In this document: in pieces, positions 59,991 to 64,000 of the stretch
Layout of the letters: every line of letters begins with the position of its first letter
How positions within the stretch are numbered: position 1 is the first letter of the stretch
From: Bacteroidota bacterium
Lineage (GTDB): Bacteria; Bacteroidota; Bacteroidia; Chitinophagales; Saprospiraceae
Direction of reading: 5' to 3'
Length of the DNA stretch: 64,000 nucleotides
Assembly (NCBI GenBank): GCA_030147525.1
Contig: JASBVF010000016.1
Span: 1 to 64,000 of the forward strand
The notes under the pieces: generated by a model
Database searches by the model: none
Told to the model about the DNA's origin: nothing
What the model saw: only the letters and a program-made list of their open reading frames with translations
Made by a program: the position numbers and the translations under genes

Positions 59991-61112
59991 GAATTAATCA
60001 AACCTGCAGGCTCAAAAAAGAAATGATGCCGCAAGGCAACGTTGCACCGGTTGACGTCCCGAAAGGGTGCACCCGGCGAAACAATATTTCCGGGTCAGCA
60101 GCACGCTCGAAAGATGAACCTTGTTCTTGTGCCCTTACATCGAACTTGGATTGCCTGCCAAAAGGAAATTTGCCGTAAATAATTGCAGGCTCCCGGAGCC
60201 TTGTGATTAAGGTGAAATTCCTGACGGCGCCAGTCTTTTTCAGGTTGTTTGAAATCAGTTGGGTTGTACGTGAATGTTCATGCATTCCTTCGCTGGTTGG
60301 GCAAATGTTGCACCCGCACAGTCCGGGTAAATGATGAAAACGTTTTAATAATCAGATTTTCACTCCTTCGGGAATAGGTTTCGCTTCTCATTGCCGCAAG
60401 GTGAAAAAGGGCGAGCCGGAAAATCAGGTGTTGAAAAAAAATACATCAGCAAGCATGGCTAACTGACGAAAGTACAGGCCACAGGTAATTTCTGATCGCT
60501 CCGTTGATGCGGGGTGACCAGGATGAAACCATGTTGCCGTGGCGTACCGGCCCAGAGGATGCAAAGCTTTGCCTTGGCAAAGCGTGGCCATTCCGACGAG
60601 GAGGCCTGAAGGATTGATTTTTAGCTAAATTGCTGCTCTGCTGCTTGATGGCTAAAAGTAAATCTGCTTTCAGTGCCAACAGCGTTTGCAAAGCACTTGT
60701 TCCGATGAGTGTTAGCGTCGGTAACAGTTGCCTTACTTGGCAGCCAGGTTACTTCTGATGGAAAACAATTTGAGAAAAGGCTAAACTGGCTTTCAATGGT
60801 TTTTAGCCAGTATTTGACCTTCGTGCGGAGGTTGAAGGCGATGAGCCACCAAAAGTCAGTGGTTTTGACAAATAGGAAGCGAGAAGATCACATTGATTCG
60901 AAGCTCTTGCGCATCGCAACGCGGGCGCATGCAAAAAGTGGAAACGCTGATTGTTTGAGTGGACAGTTGTGTTCAAATTGCTTTTTCAAAAGTCAAAACC
61001 TAAAGTCCTTGCGGGAGGCAATTCTCTTCGCTTCGGCGGGAGAAAAGCCCCCTGTCCAAGGCAAATGCTGAATTCTTACGGGCAATTTAGGTTGGCCAAT
61101 GAATTCACAGGA
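59991..61112. other. Gene-free, moderately GC-rich region of unknown content
   Basis: About 1.1 kb whose open frames have no recognisable domains, weak codon use and no coherent ends. It contains small inverted repeats such as GCTTTGCC-TT-GGCAAAGC (60566-60583). Recurring C/G-rich words of the CCGCAAGG and TTGCACC kind appear. It could be a decayed gene region, a dispersed non-coding repeat, or a structured RNA. No match to tmRNA, RNase P RNA or 6S RNA core sequences was seen. Confidence 0.4.
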
Positions 61113-61148
61113 AAAAGGGATTACGGGTTTCGGCTCGCAATCCCTTTT
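61113..61148 (-). terminator. Terminator of the HD gene
   Basis: AAAAAGGGATT pairs with AATCCCTTTT, with an inner CG/CG, and has a T-run on the minus strand. It lies just after the minus-strand stop at 61176. Confidence 0.65.
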
Positions 61149-61175
61149 CTTGTTTTCAGAGCTCCCCCTCTCCAC

Positions 61176-61715
61176 TCATAATTCTAACTCCTGATGGTAA
61201 TCCTGTAAAACGGGAATGATAAACTCGATGAGCTCCCGCAGTTCCCAGCCTAGCAATTCAGCGCCTTTTTGTACTTCGTCCCGATCGACGGAGGCAGCGA
61301 ATGTCTTGGTTTTCAGTTTTTTAAGTACAGATCTGGCATCCATTCCTTCCAGCCGGGTAGGACGGATGAGCGCAGCGGCGATGATGAATCCGGTCAACTC
61401 GTCAGCTGCAACGATGCACTTGTCGAGCATGGAATTTCTGGGCACATTCCATTTTGTGTAGTGCCCGGCAATGGCATGAGCGATGGCGTCTTCGCCCATT
61501 TCCCGGAGCCGCTGAACGATGACGCCGGGGTGTTGCTCAGGATGTTTTTCATAATCGGCGTCGTGGAGTAGTCCGGTGACGGCGAATTGTTCAACATCCT
61601 CACCGAAGTGCTTGGCCATGGCTTCCATGACGAGTTCCACGCTGCGGGCATGGCGGCGGAGGGAGTCTGTTTTGGTGAGTTCGAATAGAATTTCCCGGGC
61701 TTGTGTTCGAGTCAT
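61176..61715 (-). CDS. HD-domain phosphohydrolase
   Basis: A 179-residue metal-dependent phosphohydrolase of the HD superfamily. The first His is in SLRRHARSVELVMEAM, the HD pair in VTGLLHDADYEKHPEQHP, and later metal ligands in AGHYTKWN and IVAADELTGFIIA. It resembles the small stand-alone HD proteins (HDIG-like) often acting on nucleotides. Substrate unknown. Confidence 0.85.
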   Translation of the reverse strand: MTRTQAREILFELTKTDSLRRHARSVELVMEAMAKHFGEDVEQFAVTGLLHDADYEKHPEQHPGVIVQRLREMGEDAIAHAIAGHYTKWNVPRNSMLDKCIVAADELTGFIIAAALIRPTRLEGMDARSVLKKLKTKTFAASVDRDEVQKGAELLGWELRELIEFIIPVLQDYHQELEL

Positions 61716-61913
61716 TTTTACAGTAATTGAATTTTAAAAAGGAAAAATTAGGAAAAAGAAGCGGCAAGCTACCCACGTGCCGGGTTCAAATTTCAACTAA
61801 AAAATATTCTCATTGTATTTTAACTGACACAGCTGGATAGAAGGGTGTTTCTTTTGAAAAAAGTATGCGTTAAGAAAACCAGCACCGTTTGACCGGTTAA
61901 ATTATTCTATCGC

Positions 61914-62804
61914 TTGAACCACTACACCTGGACATACGCCGCCGGTGGTGGCAGAAATTACAATGTCGGCTTGTTTCATGGAAGCAAGACCGGGCACTTG
62001 CTTATTTACGTGGGTTCCAAAATCGTTACGATCGACTTCGGGGTGCTGGATTCGAAAGAATACACCGTTTTTATTGAAGACGAGCTTTGCCACATCAAAC
62101 TGGAGCGCCGGGGAGACGAGATGTATTATTTTTTTGAAATTGATAAAAAGGCAGATACGCCGAGAAACCGGGCCAGGAATGCGATGGAACGAAAGTTTGC
62201 GAAGCAACTTTTTATTGCATTTGGATTTTTTGTGGCAATTATCACTGTGTTCGTGATCTGGAACCCGTTTGACAGAGGCACTTCGCCAACCAAAGCCGAG
62301 CAGCTGCTGCTGAAGCAAGGCCGGGAAACAGTTGGAAAAGTGTTCATCAAAACCGGGGCCGAACAATCTGAAATCTCTTACCAGTTCGTCGCCAATAACC
62401 AGGGATACTCGGCGCCTTCCGACCTTCCGGTAAAAGCTTCGATTTTGTTAAAAAACGGCATGCCACTCGAATCGGGCGATGAATTCGTTGTTCGCTACGT
62501 ATCGTCTAAACCGGAAATCAGCAGGATTATGTTCAGCCGCCCGACGGAGCAGCAGGTCGAAGTTTACCTGCAACGGGCTGTTGAAAAACATCTTCAACTC
62601 CATCCTGACGAGATACCCTCCATCGTAAAATGCATGGTGAAAGTAGCTTACCAGTTGAACGGCGTTGAAGGGGTCGCTGATTTTTACTTTCAGGATAAAT
62701 CTCCAGAGGTTAATCCTGATCACAATGAAATCACCTTTCTTCGGCTGACCCGTGACTTGCCATTTCAAAAAAAAGTGGAGAAGGACTGCTGGGGTAAGCA
62801 GTGA
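61914..62804 (+). CDS. Single-pass membrane protein of unknown function
   Basis: The protein has 296 residues from TTG 61914; an in-frame TGA at 61890 and no ATG leave this as the likely start. The N-terminal domain (~1-85) is rich in beta strands (YNVGLFHGSKTGHLLIYVGS, YTVFIEDELCHIKLERRGDE), and a membrane segment lies at ~101-118 (FIAFGFFVAIITVFVIW). The C-terminal domain (~130-296) is mixed (SISYQF-like strands, VEVYLQRAVEKHLQLHPDEI). No known family was recognised; the gene precedes scpB. Confidence 0.65.
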   Translation: MNHYTWTYAAGGGRNYNVGLFHGSKTGHLLIYVGSKIVTIDFGVLDSKEYTVFIEDELCHIKLERRGDEMYYFFEIDKKADTPRNRARNAMERKFAKQLFIAFGFFVAIITVFVIWNPFDRGTSPTKAEQLLLKQGRETVGKVFIKTGAEQSEISYQFVANNQGYSAPSDLPVKASILLKNGMPLESGDEFVVRYVSSKPEISRIMFSRPTEQQVEVYLQRAVEKHLQLHPDEIPSIVKCMVKVAYQLNGVEGVADFYFQDKSPEVNPDHNEITFLRLTRDLPFQKKVEKDCWGKQ

Positions 62805-62832
62805 TTTGAAATTGCTACTTTTGCCAAACGAT

Positions 62833-62866
62833 TCACTCATTCTCACATTCACTCATTCGCTCATTG
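62833..62866. repeat. Word-repeat tract upstream of scpB
   Basis: CACTCATT, CTCACATT, CACTCATT, CGCTCATT: an 8-nt period tract ending just before the scpB start. Confidence 0.65.
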
Positions 62867-62870
62867 TATT

Positions 62871-63467
62871 TTGGAAAAACTTGCGCAACATATCGAAGGG
62901 CTGATTTTTGCAACGGATTCGCCCATTTCACCCGAAGAAATCAGGGAGTGCCTTACGGAAACTTTTGAAACGGAGTTTTCAGAAGCGGACATTGCCTCTT
63001 CCATCGAGCAGATAAAAGCCCGCTTCAGTGCGGATGATTTCGCCATTGAACTGGTGGAAATTGCTGGTGGTTTGCAGTTTATGACAAAGGGCGCCTACCA
63101 TGCTGTAATCGGCACCTGGTTGAAACAGACGACTAAAAAACGGCTTTCGCAGGCAGCCATCGAAACGCTTTCGATCATCGCCTACAAGCAGCCGGTGACA
63201 AAAACAGACCTCGAAGCCATCCGGGGTGTCAGCTGTGATTACTCTTTGCAGAAACTTCTGGAGAAGGAACTTGTTTCCATTGTCGGGCGCAGCGATGGGC
63301 CGGGCCGGCCGCTGCTCTACGGCACGAGTATCAAGTTCATGGATTACTTCGGACTGAAGAGTATGAACGACCTGCCCAAGCCGAAAGATTTCAAAGAACC
63401 GGACAGCGAAATCGGCGAGCGGGCGCCCATCGAGGAAGACGTGGAAACGGCGGATGGAGGAAATTGA
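62871..63467 (+). CDS. scpB: Segregation and condensation protein ScpB
   Basis: The protein has 198 residues from TTG 62871, with a start typical of the family (MEKLAQHIEGLIFATDSPIS). It joins ScpA and SMC in the chromosome condensin. Two winged-helix units: ISPEEIRECLTETFETEFSE with FAIELVEIAGGLQFMTKGAY, and LSQAAIETLSIIAYKQPVTK with DLEAIRGVSCDYSLQKLLEK and GRPLLYGTSIKFMDYFGL. The C-terminal tail is acidic. Confidence 0.93.
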   Translation: MEKLAQHIEGLIFATDSPISPEEIRECLTETFETEFSEADIASSIEQIKARFSADDFAIELVEIAGGLQFMTKGAYHAVIGTWLKQTTKKRLSQAAIETLSIIAYKQPVTKTDLEAIRGVSCDYSLQKLLEKELVSIVGRSDGPGRPLLYGTSIKFMDYFGLKSMNDLPKPKDFKEPDSEIGERAPIEEDVETADGGN

Positions 63468-63498
63468 AATTTAAAACTTGATTGAAATTCAGTAAATT

Positions 63499-64000
63499 AT
63501 GCAAAATGTTGAGCAACCATTGGTGAACCGTGTAGCTGCCAGCGGACTCGTTACGCTGAAGCTGGAAGAATATTTCCCGAAGGAAGAGTTGGCACTCTTC
63601 GACCTGAAAAGCTTCCTGTTCATGGAGCTTATTTTAAAAGAAAAAGACTTTCGGGAAGCCCTGAAAGAACACGACTGGACGCAGTACGAAGGTAAAAACC
63701 TGGCTGTTTTCTGCTCGACGGATGCCATCATTCCCGTTTGGGCCTACATGCTGGTGACGGTGTACGCAACACCTCACGCCAAAGAAATTTTCCAGGGTAC
63801 GGCAGATGAATTCTACAAGCATATTTTTCAAAAAGCACTGGACCGGGTGGATCCATCCCAATACGAAGGCCAGCGAATCGTCATCAAAGGTTGCAGCGAT
63901 AAACCTGTGCCGCCATCGGCTTACGTGGAATTGACACGAAAATTGCAGCCATATGCCTTAAGCATTATGTATGGTGAGCCTTGCTCAACCGTACCTATTT
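63499..64000 (+). CDS. DUF2480 family protein (3' truncated by window end)
   Basis: From ATG 63499 (MQNVEQPLVNRVAASGLVTL) the frame stays open to the window end, giving 167 residues. The sequence shows EEYFPKEELALFDLKSFLF, LKEHDWTQYEGKNLAVFCST, DAIIPVWAYMLVTVYATPHA and CSDKPVPPSAYVELTRKLQP, the pattern of the Bacteroidota-specific DUF2480 family. Only the last few residues are likely missing. Function unknown. Lies 32 nt after scpB and may be co-transcribed. Confidence 0.85.
   Translation, partial: MQNVEQPLVNRVAASGLVTLKLEEYFPKEELALFDLKSFLFMELILKEKDFREALKEHDWTQYEGKNLAVFCSTDAIIPVWAYMLVTVYATPHAKEIFQGTADEFYKHIFQKALDRVDPSQYEGQRIVIKGCSDKPVPPSAYVELTRKLQPYALSIMYGEPCSTVPI

Noticed and set aside
59998-60285. 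95-codon minus-strand frame (MHEHSRTTQLISNNLKKTGA)
   Set aside because: No domain, signal or supporting context; it lies in a region with no other gene-like sequence. It could be part of a dispersed repeat, so the stretch is described but not called as a gene.
60709-61071. 120-codon plus-strand frame
   Set aside because: Weak codon use, no motif, and overlaps equally open frames on the other strand.

Overview
The window comes from a Bacteroidota chromosome, most likely a Saprospiria-type organism (Saprospiraceae, Lewinella or Haliscomenobacter relatives). This placement is inferred from gene content. The window carries at least six secreted proteins ending in a type IX secretion (T9SS) type A sorting domain, a one-protein hybrid two-component regulator (HTCS), DUF2911 and DUF2480 proteins, and Bacteroidota-type promoter boxes (TAnnTTTG). 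Shine-Dalgarno sequences are largely absent and several genes start with TTG. No tRNA, rRNA, CRISPR array, phage gene, transposase or integrase was found.

Layout. Region 1-8.0 kb is an accessory T9SS surface-protein zone. It holds the end of a calcium-binding-type cargo protein, a loose remnant of a sorting domain, a pseudogene of a stand-alone sorting-domain-like mini-protein, a 1400-residue HTCS regulator, three 21-bp-spaced direct repeats that look like an AraC-type operator, an intact mini-protein, another cargo protein, and a second mini-protein preceded by a 30-residue hydrophobic leader ORF. Region 8.0-22.2 kb has pyrophosphatase, an LEA-like amphipathic repeat protein, an LpxH-like phosphoesterase, a two-domain M16 protease, a membrane-anchored papain-like protease with a DUF4384-like tail, PepSY-like and TPR lipoproteins, two more T9SS cargo proteins and a QueD/PTPS homologue. 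Region 22.2-29.4 kb has a cytoplasmic-looking subtilase with a SPOR tail, divergent from an ECF sigma factor and a zinc-finger/TPR membrane protein, then an MFS transporter, an alpha/beta hydrolase and gpsA.

Region 29.4-30.3 kb is gene-free. It contains a four-copy repeat in which each copy places an ATG in the same sequence context, with hairpins between copies. Region 30.3-37.8 kb has a second ECF sigma factor, a GH47 mannosidase-like lipoprotein, a BatA pair, a GT-C-like membrane protein, and a fusion of an aminosugar-kinase-like domain to the C-terminal domain of RapZ. Region 37.9-42.7 kb is a second T9SS cargo pair, led by an M43-type metalloprotease with a beta-helix-like middle.

Region 42.7-64 kb is mostly housekeeping: folA; the rod-shape cluster mreB-mreC-mreD-mrdA; dnaX with a flavin reductase-like gene and an M16 homologue lacking the zinc motif; a DUF2911 protein; mutL with a small membrane protein and a glycosyltransferase; rsmG, recA, an HD phosphohydrolase, scpB and a DUF2480 gene. 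Between recA and the HD gene lies about 1.7 kb without a convincing gene, including perfect and near-perfect DnaA boxes. Short tandem 'word' tracts with a 7-9 nt period recur at gene borders across the window, and two lie in frame inside the HTCS gene.
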